DNA of 64,000 nucleotides from contig CM060900.1 of the NCBI GenBank assembly GCA_030762935.1, positions 385,324,132-385,388,131 on the forward strand, read 5' to 3'. Source of the stretch: Hymenopus coronatus (Eukaryota > Arthropoda > Insecta > Mantodea > Hymenopodidae). This document shows, piece by piece, positions 25,385-37,654 of the stretch. The notes beneath the pieces are model-generated. The model was given only the letters and a program-made list of their open reading frames with translations. It searched no databases and had not been told where the DNA came from. The first letter of the stretch is position 1. The number at the start of each line of letters is the position of its first letter. Both the position numbers and the translations under genes were made by a program.

Positions 25385-27610
25385 CCTTATCTTGAACAGG
25401 TGCCTCCCCTTTGGAGAGCAGACAAGAGGCGGTCCCACTGAACGGTTACCTTCTTTTTGGAGAGCACATATGAGACGGTCCTTGCCAGCATCCCACTGAA
25501 CAGTTACTATCTCTTCGGATAGCACCCAACAGTCGGTCCTTGCTAGCATCCCCTGAACGGCTACCTTCTCTTTGGAGAACACCCAACTCTAGGTCCTTAT
25601 CAGCATCCCACTAAACGGCTGCCTTTTCTTTGGAGAGAATGCATCAGGCAATTGTTGCCAGCAGCTCATTGAACGGCAACCTTCTCTTTGGGGAGCACCC
25701 AACATTCGGTTCTTGCCAGCATACCACTCTACGGCTGCCTTCTCTTTGAGGAGCACACACCAGGCAATTGTTGTCAGCATCCCACTGAACAGCTACCTTC
25801 ACGTTAATGAGCACCCAACATTCGGTTCTTGCCAGCATCTCACTTAACGGCTTCCTTCTCTTTGGAGAGCAAGCAAACAGTCCTTGCCAGCATCCCACTG
25901 AACGGCTACCTTCTCTTTGGAGAGCACGCTGGTGGTCCTTACCAGAATACCACTGAACGGCCCTCTTTGGAGAGCACGCAGGTGGTCCTTGCCAAAATAC
26001 CACTGATCGGCTACCTTCTCTTTGGAGAGCACACAACATTTGGTTCTTGCCAGCATACCACTCAACGGCTGCCTTCTCTTTGGAGAGCACACATCAAGGA
26101 ATTGTTGCCAGCATCCCACTCAACGACTGCCTTCTCTTTGAAGAGCACACATCAGGTAATTGTTGCCAGCATCCCACTGAACGGCTATCTTCACTTTGAA
26201 CAGCACCCAACATTCGGTTCTTGCCAACATCAGACTTAACGGCTTCTTCTCTTTGGAAAGCAAGCAAACGGTCCTTGCCAACATCCCGCCAAACGGCTAC
26301 TTTCTCTTTGGAGAGCACGCTGGTGGTCCTTGCCAGCATCCCACTGAACGGCTACCTTCTCTTTGGAGAGCACGCAGGCGGTCCTTGCCAAAATATCACT
26401 GATAAGCTACCTTTTCTTTGGAGAGCACACAGCATTCGAATCTTGCCAGCATCTCACTGAACGGTTAGCATCTCACCGGAGAGCACCCAACAATCTTTTC
26501 ATCATCTCCTGAATGGCCACCTTCTCTTTGGAGACTACCCAATACTCAAACTTTGTCAGTATCCCGCTGAACGGCTGCCGTCCCTTTGGAGAGCATACAT
26601 CAAGCAATTGTTGCCAGCATGGCACTAAACGACAACCTTCACTTTTGAGAGCACCCAACATTCGGTCTTGCCAGCATCCCACTCAACGGCTTCCTTCTCT
26701 TAGGGGAGCATACAGGTGGTCCTTACCAGAATCCCACTGAACGGCTACCTTCTCTTTGGTGAGCACGCAGGTGATCCTTGCCAGAATCCCACTGAACGGC
26801 TACTTTCTTTTTGGAGAGCACGCAGAATCCCACTGTACGGCTACCTTCTCTTTGGACAGCACGCAGATGGTCCTTGCCAGAATCCCACTGAACGGCTACC
26901 TTCTCTTTGGTGAGCACGCAGGTGATCCTTGCCAGAATCCCGCCGAAGGGCTACTTTCTCGTTGGAGAGCACTCAGGTGGTTCTTGCCAGAATCCCACTC
27001 AAGGGCTACCTTCTCTTTGGAGAGCACGAAACATTCGGTTCTGGCTAGCATACCATTAACGGATAGCTTCACTTTGAAGAGCACCCAACATTCGGTTCTT
27101 GCCAGCAACCCAATGAACGGCTACCTTCTCTTTGGAGAGCAAGAGGGTGATCCTTGCCAAAATCCCACTGAACCTTCTCTATGGAGAGTGCGTCGTCGGT
27201 CCTTGCCAGAATCCCACTGAACGGCTACCTTATCTTTGGAGAGCACGCAGGCGGCCCTTGCCGGAATCCCACTGAACAGCTAACTTCTGTTTGGAGAGCA
27301 CTCAAGAGGCGGTCTTCGCCAGCATCCCTCTGAGCGGTTATCCTCTCACAGGATGTCCTTGCAAGAACACTTTGAACGGATACCTCCACCCCTCCATGAA
27401 CGAGTCACCTCTTTGAAGAGAACTCAAAGGAGGTACTTGCAACAACCCATCTTTGAAAGTGTACTTTCTTTTTGGACAGCACCCAACTGATGGTCCTTGG
27501 AATAGCCCTTGAATTTGTACCTCCTATTTTGAGATCCCCGACAGGCTGTACTTAAAAGAATCCCACCCAGCACACATACCCTTTGGAGAGCTCTTAACAG
27601 GCAACCCAAC
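25385..27610. repeat. 2.2 kb minisatellite, units of roughly 55-61 bp
   Basis: Roughly 38 diverged tandem units. The conserved half of each unit reads like ACTGAACGGCTACCTTCTC followed by TTTGGAGAGCAC; the other half alternates between a GCAGGTGGTCCTTGCCA type and a CAACATTCGGTTCTTGCCA type. Unit length varies, so the frame drifts. Because the units contain few stops, several 60-150 codon frames occur on both strands; I treat these as by-products. TTCTC and GAGAG in the unit form a 5 bp inverted repeat around TTTG. Divergence is greatest at both ends, as usual in old arrays. Confidence 0.95.
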
Positions 27611-28954
27611 TAACAAGGAATAATATCTACCACTGCGCCCTGCATCACCATCTCCAGCACGCAAAACTGGTGCTGCAACTCTCAGGTCGAATGAAAAGGA
27701 AATAAACTGAAAGAAAACTGTACAGAACGTTCAGTACAGCATATATTCCATCGTAGCTTTCCCAACTAAGATGGAAAAATGCCTGATAGAATGACGTCTC
27801 AAAAGTAATAGAATCTGGGTCCTTTCGAATGTGAGACACAGGCATTAATATCCGAGTCATCTCATTTGGGGCTTAACATGGACTAACATAAAAAGTCTTA
27901 AGCTATTAGTCACGATAGGTTTCTTCATAATGTCGCAATGCTGCATTTTGGCATATAGATGAATCAACGTAGTTCTTTTTCTTCATCTTTTTTTTTTAAA
28001 AAATATTACTACTAATTTTAATATCGTGTACTTCCCTAGTAATGCAGTGGTTAGAGTTTCAATATCAACGGGATATCCTGGCTGTAGAATTGTATCGACT
28101 TGTTTCAAACGCTGAGAAGCTATGGGCTGTGTTTCCATCCTCCAATGTCGGTGATTACTGCTGCAGAAATCAGTAAAATGGTTGTGTTAGGGACGGAGTA
28201 CCCAGATTTTACAAGCAGTTTTGTGGTAATATATTCAAATTTTAAACTTTTCTGGGCTGGTAATTGTTCACACCCAAACTTGTAGTACAAATATGATAGA
28301 TTCAAGAGTTTTTAGGGTAGGACTTCTTGTTAAAACTACTTGTGAATTTATTGTGATTTTGTATTTTTGAGGAGTCTGAATTAAATTATATTGTGTCCGG
28401 TGAAGTTTAAAACTCTTTTATACAGCTTAAAAATAACTTCCGCTGCTAAAGATTTATTATACATTTATAAGAACACAACAAAGAATAAACCACTCATTAA
28501 ACTGTAAAGTATAAGATGATGTTTAAAACGACATGCCAATATTTGAGATAGGATGTATTGCACAAATTGACCCTTCGGTGCACGCTTTACATTCTAGTAA
28601 TTGTTTTATACTGGTTTTATAGTTACCCGTAATTTAAACTAAGTGTCAATTGAATTGAAGACATCTGGAGTTTGCCAAATATAGGAATGAGGAGCCCAAA
28701 CCGGCACAACAGTTTGCTGCGAGAAGAAATTTATAATAATTAACGTTAATTTTACCAAACTTGAAAATTTCATTCATATTTCAGAGGTATATTCTTTTGT
28801 CCACAACAATATACGTACATATATTGTTAGCTATATCAAGGAGTTAATGTAAATTAACCTACTCTACATTAGTATATATAAATATATATACATATTTATC
28901 TAAATTGATTCATACATGCTAACATGCCTGCAGCATGCAGTTAAATAAAAAAAA

Positions 28955-28959
28955 ATACA

Positions 28960-28993
<34 letters not shown>

Positions 28994-29115
28994 CATACAT
29001 ACATACATACATACATACACACATACACACATACACATACATACATACATACATACATACATACATACATACATACATACATACATACATACATACATAC
29101 ATACATACATACATA
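28955..29115. repeat. (CATA)n microsatellite
   Basis: About 160 bp of CATA units with a few CACA and TATA interruptions in the first half and a pure second half. Confidence 0.95.
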
Positions 29116-30121
29116 ATCATTCTATTTGTGTATATAAGGAACTTATTTTCATATATTTTATTATAAGGTAAATATATACCAAAGAAAATATTTTGTATAT
29201 TTTTTATATATTCACTTTCAAAGTTACTTATGTGCCTAAGTAAATTCGAAAGGAGAATTCACACAATGAAAATGGAGTCATAAAAATCGAACCATATATT
29301 TAAAATTTGATAACTCTAGAGGATTCATGTTGCATGCTTTTTCGAATGCCGTTATTTAGAAATAAATAATAGAGTTCATTCAGCAAAACGGGTTGCTGCA
29401 AGAAATAAAACCTTAGAAATTTAACTATTTTAAACATTTTTATGCATTTAGTAATTATACCCCAATCCGTAGTCATATTTCTGTAAACAAAAATATATTT
29501 AAATCTCTTAGTTCACTAAAAGCAGCTACACCACAAGAACTGTTTTAGGTGGTAAAAATCGATGATGACAATAATGCCGGAAAATTTTTAACACTTCAGG
29601 AAATATTTGCACATAGCTGCGTTAACCTATTCAAAGCCCTCAAATCATTTTTGTACAAAAAAAAAAAGCGAAATTATTAAATAAGAATTATATACGTTTA
29701 CTTATATTTTAGTGTCTCTGTTTGCTAACTTGTATGTGTATAAAGACATTAAAAGTCTTCAGGTACAAAAAACTGTAGATAGTTCAAATGGAACTACTAA
29801 AATATTGTTTGACGAATACTTTATTCTAAGACGGTCTAAACACTTCATGATTAATGCATTATTTGGCTGAATTTAGTGTGTACTTATTTTAGTCAGCCGT
29901 TGTGTTCAGAAATGAAGAAAAAATTAAGGGGACTTGCACATTTCTTTTCGCCGTGAAGCAGAAAGAGCTGGCAAGATAATTTAGAGAATATAATATTTCA
30001 TACAGGCATCAAAGAACAGATATTAGATGGTTTCTGAACTTTATAGATTTGCATTTTTCTCATATTTTCTTTAGTTTCTTTCACTAGAATTTGATATAAT
30101 GGTCAAATGTTACTAATACTA

Positions 30122-30152
30122 AATTATTATTATTATTATTATTATTATTATT
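30122..30152. repeat. (ATT)n microsatellite
   Basis: About ten uninterrupted ATT units. Confidence 0.9.
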
Positions 30153-31627
30153 TTAACTATATACAAAGGTTTCTCGTTTTAAGGATAGCTGAGCAAGTTG
30201 TTTGTGCAGTTAACATAACCTTACAATGAAATATAGGCTTCTTTTTTCTCGAATATCAACGTAAAGAGTTAAATTATTTTGGAAATGTTAAATTCATTTT
30301 TAAATCCATTTTCAGGATACACGCTGAAACCTGTAAAGGCGGTTAAATCTATTACTGAGGATGATTTATATGGCTTCACAGGCTGGTGTCATAAATTCAG
30401 TTTATATAGGAAAATATGAAACTTTTGAAAATGAATGAAAAATTACGGAACATTTTGAAGGAACTAAATAAAGTATTCCGTCTTGCAAAAAGTTAAAAAA
30501 GAACACAAACAATTCCTAAATGAAAACCACCCACATTTGGAAGCTAAACTAATCCAGTAAGGATATTTTACGTTTGATTTAGTAGTTTACTTTTGCCTCT
30601 ATTTTGATGCAACTTTGATTTCTTTTCCTGCGAAAATTGCTAAAGGGTCTTTTTAATGATTCAAGTACCGCAAAGTTGTAAAGGTGCATGAAACATTTCT
30701 TTTTGAAACTTACAGATCCAATGTTAGAATGGAAATCAAAAAAAAAAAACCCGTAGCTCACCTTGTTTCATCCCAAATTAATTCGCTGGGAGCCATAACA
30801 TATCAAATATTAGTGGTCCCTTTGCACTTCCAGAAGGCATGGATCCCAATATTGGAGATACAGTAGAAGGCAATTTCAAAGTTTGCTGCCTAATGAATAC
30901 ACCTACATGGAACTCTATTATAGCAAGACAAACTGATGGTATACTAACTAAATGGCTTTAGATAATTTGTTTTAAAGTTTGGAGTAATGTAATGTCAGCA
31001 TTTAAGGAGCTGTACGACTTTAAACTAGTTGCATTAATTCTGATTTTCTTCTTTGTATCAAAGAGCTTTGTGTCACTGTTTAACAGATATACTGCGTTAA
31101 TTACTGTAACAAATTTGACTTATACAATTTTTTTTTTTGAATAATGGAGGAAATTTTACCAAATATGTTTTCAACAGATGGAAAAGAGTAGCCTGTTTTT
31201 ATATAAATTACTTGAAAGCAAGTTGTGTTTTTGTGAGGTTTCTGTGAAAAGTCCCTTCAATGTCTTTGGCTAGCGATATCAAATTCTCACAGTGAGTGTT
31301 GTTTTTCTACCATGGCTTAGTTTTGAAAGGAAGTATGAACGAAATGCCACAATTTGTAGTATGTTGTTATTTACCTGTGTCTGCTATCTGATACTTGATC
31401 ATATTCATTATATTGATTTGAAATAGAAGGCTTTAAGTTTTGAATAATGTTACTGTAGTTGCCTGTTGATTTTAATTTCAGTTGAATCAGTTTTTATTAA
31501 TTCTGTCCAAAAATAGATATGAAATTAAATTTTGGGTAAAATGTTCAACACAATTCATCACTAATTAAAATTATTAATTCGAATTTTAAAATAGTTGTTG
31601 AAACCAAATTGTACCTCTGCATAGCGG

Positions 31628-31870
31628 CAGCGCTGTGGTCGAGTGGGTAGACCACTCGCCTCTCACTTAGATGGCCCGAGCTCGATCCCAAGCGACCGCA
31701 TGTGAAATTTATGTTTTACAAAGCGGCGCAGGACCTTTTTTCTTCCGGTTCTCCGGTTTCTCCCGCCATCACATTCCACCGATGCTTCATCTTCATTCCA
31801 TGTGTCACTAGAATCACCGTCTGTGGTGCCACAGGTAGCAGAAGCGGGCGTTAAACACAATCGAAGAAGA
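31628..31870 (+). repeat. SINE family copy 3 with tRNA-like head
   Basis: The head at 31628-31690 has TGGTCGAGTGG (box A, 31636-31646) and GCTCGATCCC (degenerate box B, about 31680-31689). The body follows: GCGACCGCATGTGAAAT, CAAAGCGGCGCAGGA, CCGCCATCACATTCCACC, GATGCTTCATCTTCATTCCA, ending GTAGCAGAAGCGGGCGTTAA and ACACAA. With the minus-strand copy at 36520-36774 it defines the full structure: tRNA head, unrelated body, short A-rich tail. Confidence 0.85.
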
Positions 31871-32987
31871 AATGCAGCATTTAAGTGTAACTCTATCTAC
31901 AAGACTTAGAGGTATCAAGTCGAGTAATCTTGAAATTCCAAGAAGAAAAATAGATTTTCAGAATTTCAGAATTTCATTTTTGCAGAATAAGTCACTAATT
32001 TTCTTAATACATATATAGTTTTAGAAATGGTTTCCGTTATCTAGAGAACCATATATTTACTACACACATTCATTACGACCTTTTTCATTGCCTCTGTATA
32101 TTTAGGAATGCTGTAATGGATGTATATTTGTCATATAGAAAACAATTTTTTTGGGTATTCACGTTCACTATTATTCTATTTCATAAGATTAGCTTACTAG
32201 TTAATTTCCTAGATCTATATGAGTGCTTTGCAACGTCACTGAATGAGGCATTTTACATTGGCATATCCAAAAGGCTTTTCGTTCCTCAAAATCTGTTCTG
32301 TAGCTTGGCAAGATGAACTCATTTTCTTCTGAAAATGCTCTCCAGATGCACTAGTGCTCTAGAGGAACAAAAGGAGTCTAATCAAAAGTGCCTACAGCTC
32401 TGAAATTGTTTCAGGTGTACGGCGGTAAGAAAGAAAGAAACTTTTGTTTCTGCTCAGGTTTCTCAGCTCTCTTCGGATGGAGGTGCTGGCGAGAGGGTAA
32501 AGTCGGTTTTATAGGACATAAAGAAGCATTCTACTCGCGTGCTTTCTAATCCGAAGTTGAAACTTATACAGGATTTTAAAGCATTGGGGAGGAGGAAAGG
32601 CAAAATTTAAATGGCGCTGGCTGCAGGAGCAGCAGGGTCATATTTCGCGGTTCACTGAGTATCCTACCGGGATATTGATCAGGATTTACGAGTTTTGGGG
32701 CCACTCTAGCACAGTGGCTTCATTTCCCTTCCTCTAAGCCTCTGAATTGCTCCAAAGAGCTTATGGGAAAACTTTTCAAAATGCCGACCACTTTTTAAAA
32801 GCCTCTAAGGGGAAAATGGTCAAAGAACTGCTCTTCTTGGCGCAAATATAATTTTCCTTTACATACTTCAACAGTTTTTTGTTATTAGCAGGTTATAATA
32901 TATGTCAGAAAGAAATGCTTACACAGTGAGTGTAATATATAGGTAGTCACGTAAATTTTCGTTACTCAGCAGTAGCATGGAACATAT
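31871..32987. other. Unassigned AT-rich sequence
   Basis: Nothing recognised. Confidence 0.4.
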
Positions 32988-33250
32988 TGTAACAAATGGA
33001 AACCACTAGTTACTGCTAAACACAGTTTATTTGTCGCTAAGGCACCAAACGTAACACAACTCGTACACTTAAATCACTGTTGTCACACAGCACCACTAAT
33101 TCGTAGAATTGTAACTACTACTGAATCACAATTGCTATAACTGAACTGCTTGGTCACTAATCACAACTAACTGGATACTACCCACTGTCACTGTCCACAC
33201 TCGTCAGCTCCGGAACTTTTTAACCAACTATATTATTTAACTTTTTGACA
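32988..33250 (-). mobile_element. Possible LTR segment, minus orientation
   Basis: The plus-strand start TGTAACA (minus-strand end TGTTACA) is a common Gypsy-type LTR end, and AAATAAACTGT on the minus strand (AATAAA at 33031-33026) would serve as a poly(A) signal near that end. The other edge was not found. It lies downstream, in minus orientation, of the possible protease remnant at 33852-34064, which fits one decayed LTR retrotransposon. Confidence 0.3.
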
Positions 33251-33585
33251 GGGCACTACTCTGCTTCTTATGTAGATTATAAAGTTTCGTATTTAGGTTT
33301 CGTATACAAAGAATATTTTTGACTGAGAAGTCGCTCGAAGCGGCTAGAAAGGACCTTCTGTAACTGTAATTATACAAAATGCGGGAAAGTGTTGGGGTAG
33401 GTTTGATTGTACAGCAATGGTGTTTGTTTTGCGCTATTATTATGAGGGATTGGTGCCGCGTTTAGAGTCCGGTCCGCTTCACTGCCGACTCATAGAAACG
33501 CCGCGATCAAACTGCTCCTCAGGCCTGGTCGTCCCAACCAATGTTGTTATGGTCGGCTAGACTAACTAGATTTATGCCCAAAGTC

Positions 33586-33799
33586 TTTCCTACGTAAATA
33601 TGGTAGAATACGTAATTGTTCCTGTTCATCAAGTAATACGTCCCTGCAGTGGTTGTTGAATTCTTGGCAATGCCTGTTGGTCAGGGTAACGCGATAGATA
33701 CAACTGTACCTGTTGGCTTCCCGGTCGTAATGGATCTCCACTCCTTCGTTTACCTACTGTACCCGTATGTGTTGCCGAATCACCCTGTTTTCATCGTGA
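33586..33799 (-). pseudogene. Unidentified degenerate coding segment
   Basis: A minus-strand frame of about 70 codons is open except for one stop near 33757. It contains HDENRVIRQHIRVQ, then VEIHYDREANRY and IYRVTLTNRHCQEFNNHCRD. Its charged, non-low-complexity composition looks protein-like, but I do not recognise the family. It lies just past the possible protease remnant in the same orientation and may belong to the same retroelement. Confidence 0.3.
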
Positions 33800-33851
33800 A
33801 GACGGTTCATTAGGCCCATGCAGACCCCAGGATAGCTGTGGGAGCTCCAGA

Positions 33852-34064
33852 TCACCAACTCATCTTAATGGAGTGTCTCCTGCTAACGTTGACTGTCGCG
33901 TCGTGACTCCTGAGGAAATTTACCCCCAGTGTTGCATCCTCAGACACCCTCGCGACGATTTCACACACACTAGCAATGCTCTGACCCAGAGTCAACTCCA
34001 GTAAGGCCTCTTTCCCAACAGACATCACTATATATTTAGGCTGATTTGGTTTCCTTAAAGGCAA
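33852..34064 (-). pseudogene. Possible Ty3/Gypsy-type protease remnant
   Basis: The 70-codon minus-strand frame contains VARVSEDATLGVNFLRSH, which resembles the C-terminal part of retropepsin domains of Gypsy-type polyproteins (typically VxDIxEDxILGMDFL). The catalytic DSG/DTG triad is not visible in this frame, and the next 600 bp are broken by stops. No reverse transcriptase was found nearby. A chance resemblance cannot be excluded. Confidence 0.4.
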
Positions 34065-34434
34065 ACCTTCGCCACGTCCGGTCTAATCCCGGTCACGACT
34101 GCACTTGTATCCGGCACAGCTTCCCTTTTATTTAGTCATCCAAGATGAGACTGTCCATTTTTCCGTCCAAGGCACATGTCTTGCCATCAGGTGATGTCGG
34201 CTCTGACTTCTCCGCAGCCATACCAGAGGACATGCCAGAGGCGAAAACATTCTTATATAACAGCGTGTTTCTTTGTTTCCTCGTAGAAAGTAACACGACC
34301 GCAAAATTGAACTTTTTATGAAAACACTGATTAAAAGAGCACTTGCGATCCAAAATCTCTGTTTCAAGCCACAACTTATAGCTCACTGGGCGATAGAGAT
34401 TTAGAAATCTATCATGAGAGTTGCAGAGTTGCAT

Positions 34435-35170
34435 TCTGGCAGGTTTATTTCAAAAGGTGGTATTTCCTTATCTTTTGCTCGTAGCCAGCCGTAGTCAGGT
34501 GCAAAAATGTGGTTATAATTCCAAGACTGGCGTAAATAATAGTAAATAGCTGATCAAACTGCATGCTTGAACTGTTGAGAGGTCTGTTGATTTAAATGAA
34601 ACACAGATTTATAAGAACGACTCTCCATTTTGCCTGAAAACATCAATCTTGAAACCCCATTAAAGGACACAGATTTCTAATTCATTCTCAATTATTTAAC
34701 GGGATCGTACATGTTATGTCTTTTAAGAATAAAATCGTCTCTGTAATATCTAAATTAACAGTACATATCTGCGGTTGAATCATCAACATGAAGATATTTC
34801 AACACAGGCATTGAAAAGAAAAATCCAATTTCAATTTTTGTTTACTTCTATCCACCATCGCTCACTATGATTTTATATCATGAACACATGCAACTATAAT
34901 CGCAATTAGAATATCCATGGGATTCTCAAAACCACATGACTTAATGACTTTTACTTATGACCTCATTAGAGAAATGTCCTTAGAGTTAAGGAGCTGTGTG
35001 TGGAACAGTGCCTCCACGGACAATCTCTTGGTGCACAGTATTTCCAAGCATGTGGTTTCACTGAACTTTTTACGTGGAATCTCTGGATGAAATACCACAG
35101 GTCTGCCTCCTAACGTAAATGCTCTACAAAGTAAAAATTATAAATTGAAATGTTGTGTTTGAAATGTTCG
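34435..35170. other. Unassigned AT-rich sequence
   Basis: Nothing recognised. Confidence 0.4.
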
Positions 35171-35174
35171 CCTG

Positions 35175-35216
35175 CAGTGCCATAGTAGTAAAAATGGGCG
35201 TTAAGCGCAGGTAAAA
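35175..35216 (+). repeat. SINE family, 3' tail fragment
   Basis: Only the last ~40 bp: GTGCCATAGTAGTAAAAATG and GGCGTTAAGCGCAGG followed by an A run, matching the 3' end of the SINE at 14.4 and 31.6 kb. Confidence 0.6.
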
Positions 35217-36199
35217 AAACCAACGAATTAAAAAATATACATATATTTTACGCCCGAAAAATCCATAGTCACTACATATTACGATTCTTCTTGGTCCATT
35301 AGCACTGCTGAGTCAGTCATTAAGTTCTTCCAAATTTTCTCCTCATATGAAATCTGGTTAGATTGTAGCAGCCCCTCCGCAAATTGCTATTAATGAGTTT
35401 TCACTCCAAATTATGACATGTTACTCTTACAAATTTGTTTAATTTTGTGCCGTTTTCATGCCAAAAACTCTTTCTCATTAACATAAAATTACTGCAAGTA
35501 CTCGCTAAATTACAGTTCCCTGGAAATTTTGTTAAATAATTTTATTTTTATCTCGGATTTCTTTAATTTCATTAATTTTAGGTCTTTAGTGTCAGATATT
35601 TCTTCTATCGCGGTTCGGACTCATAGCATATGACTGCCTTCTTGAAAGTATATAAAACGTTTCTTACTAGACTTATTGTACTTCGAATTACTTGGCTGCC
35701 TTAAGATTTATTTGTTTATAAATCATATATATGCGGAATTAAAAGTTTTTAAGCATATTGAAAAAAATAAACATTTTCAGAATTTTGTGCACAGATGGTT
35801 TACTTTTGATTATTGTTCTTAATGGCAGATTTAAAAACTGTAGAATACGAAATTGAAACTCCCCTCAATCAAAGGGCCTGCTGGCTGCTACATTCCAAAG
35901 GGGTTTGTTTCCACGCTTCCACTAGCCTTGGGCTTATCGTGCGCCAGTCCCCAGGAGTGTAGCATTATATAAGAGCATTATGGACGGCAGCCGAAACCGG
36001 ACCGCGGAGAAGGATGTTTGCTGGCTTCCAAACATGGTCAAGCAGTTCCTTAATTCGACACGGAAGCCCACGACTTAGGTCCGACTAGACATTCTTGGTC
36101 CCAAAGACGACTCCAATGCCATCCCGCCGTCGAGAGCACATTCACCACTACGGAAGAACACCATCACCGCAGTCCTCCCTGACACTTAAAATTCTGAAG
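35217..36199. other. Unassigned sequence; GC-richer from 35870
   Basis: No element recognised. The 35870-36200 part has higher G+C and probably belongs to the same composite repeat as the SINE body that follows. Confidence 0.35.
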
Positions 36200-36390
36200 A
36201 AAAGGCCGGTTGAGATGTAATGAAGGGACAGGAAGTTCGGGGTAATGAAGAAACCTCCCCAGCATTCACCTAGTTACCGGGGCACACGGCCCGAATAAAA
36301 CATGGGTTAGAAAGTTCGACGGCGGAAATCCAACCCACGACCTCCCGAAGGCAAATCCCAAACGAAACTGAATCCCTCGGTACGCTAATA
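36200..36390 (-). repeat. Second SINE type, body copy 1
   Basis: The minus strand carries the words GGTAACTAGGTGAATGCTGG and GGAGG and a tRNA-like CGTGGGTTGGATTTCC (near 36335). A related body is at 41985-42150 (CATAGGCGAATGCTGGGGGA). The phrase AGGCRAATGCTGGGG recurs in SINEs of several insects. Confidence 0.45.
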
Positions 36391-36519
36391 GAGGAGTGCA
36401 TTAAGTTACTGATGATAAAACTTCATTCTCTATTTACCCTCTTCGCGCGTAGAACTTACACCCTCTAGACCTGACAAGATATGGACTGGGATCATAATCC
36501 AGTTGAGCAGAAGAGGCTC

Positions 36520-36774
36520 TGGATTAGAGGTTGAACACCCCGACGCCTGTTATAAAATTGAGGGGGTGGATAATATGGAATTACGGTGAAATTAATGAAC
36601 AGAAAGATGACTTTGGAGCAGTTGGTGGAATGAATTGTGTGGAAACCCGAAGAATCCGGAGAAAACCCACCGACAATATTTTTTTCATCAGAAATCTCAC
36701 ACTCGGTTCACTGGGTTCGACTCCGCACCAAATTTGATAGAGGCGAACGTTAACCACTAGGCCATGACGCCGCT
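36520..36774 (-). repeat. SINE family copy 4 with tRNA-like head (minus strand)
   Basis: On the minus strand the head has box A TGGCCTAGTGG (36764-36754) and a box-B-like GGAGTCGAACCC (about 36724-36713), then GTGTGAGATTTCTGATGAA, GGTTTTCTCCGGATTCTTCG, CATTCCACCAACTGCTCC and a degenerate end AGGCGTCGGGGTGTT. This aligns to the copies at 14.4, 18.6 and 31.6 kb and shows that they share one tRNA-headed family. Confidence 0.75.
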
Positions 36775-36789
36775 CATAAAACGGAAATG

Positions 36790-37654
36790 ATGCCTTGTAA
36801 AACTATAAGATGTTTTTTTTCAGAGCAACGAGATTCAAAATTAAATATTCTTTTATAGTATAGTAGTGTAAAAGCAATGGAGGGGCAAATAAATTACGTT
36901 GTAACTGATCGGTGTATCCAGTGTGAATTCTATGATGAATGTGACCAAGATTTTGAGTGCATCAAAATCACTAAGGAATGGTTGGGGGATATATTAATGA
37001 AAATGGTTAATTCCGAACAACACTTACAGTAGAACTCAGGCTGGTTGTGGAAAGAAGACTAAAATGTTCAGAATTTAATTATTACAAATGGAATCAGCTT
37101 TAAGATGTAAGTGTTAAAGAGAAACACATAGATTTGGCCAGAGAATTAGGCGTCAAAGTTAGTGTAACTAGTTCCATTACTGATACTTGGATATGGAAAG
37201 AATATATGTTTACAGAATTTAACAAAATAGATATCTGCTAATTGGAATATAAAGATGGGTGGAATTTCTCAACAATGATAATAATAACTGTTCAGAGGAT
37301 TCTAGAATTAACTACTGAATGCATATGTGCCATCAGAAATTAAATAAATATATACTTCTTAAGAGGATCTGGAGGCTAACAGGATACAAATACTAAAACG
37401 CGGCTTACATTCTAGCCACATCAGCTTTGAAATGATTCTTGAACAATGAGGGGATAAGAAAGAAAGAATCAGAGGGTTCTCTTTGAACTCAAATCCTAGG
37501 TTGGGAAACCACACCATAAATAAGGGGTTGAAACGTCAAAGATGGTCCGAAGCATTTTTATGGTGCAGTGTTTACGTTATACTCTAGCTTCTGGGTTCAA
37601 ATGGTTCAGAAAATAAATGTCAATATACTTTTTATTTTACTTATTACTTTCTCT
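36790..37654. other. Unassigned AT-rich sequence
   Basis: Nothing recognised. Confidence 0.4.

Larger units (their letters stand above)
27620..31620. other. AT-rich stretch with simple repeats only
   Basis: No coding or element similarity recognised. Contains the CATA and TTA microsatellites listed separately. Confidence 0.4.

Noticed and set aside
25589..27220. Many overlapping 60-154 codon frames on both strands in the 25.4-27.6 kb array
   Set aside because: By-products of a minisatellite unit with few stops; frame changes with unit length and no start or splice signals.
25385..27610. CRISPR-like look (conserved half-unit alternating with a variable half)
   Set aside because: Units are diverged, the variable parts repeat among units, there are no cas genes, and the context is eukaryotic.
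28900..29171. Frames rich in Met-Tyr-Val-Cys or Ile-His-Thr-Tyr
   Set aside because: Translations of the (CATA)n microsatellite.
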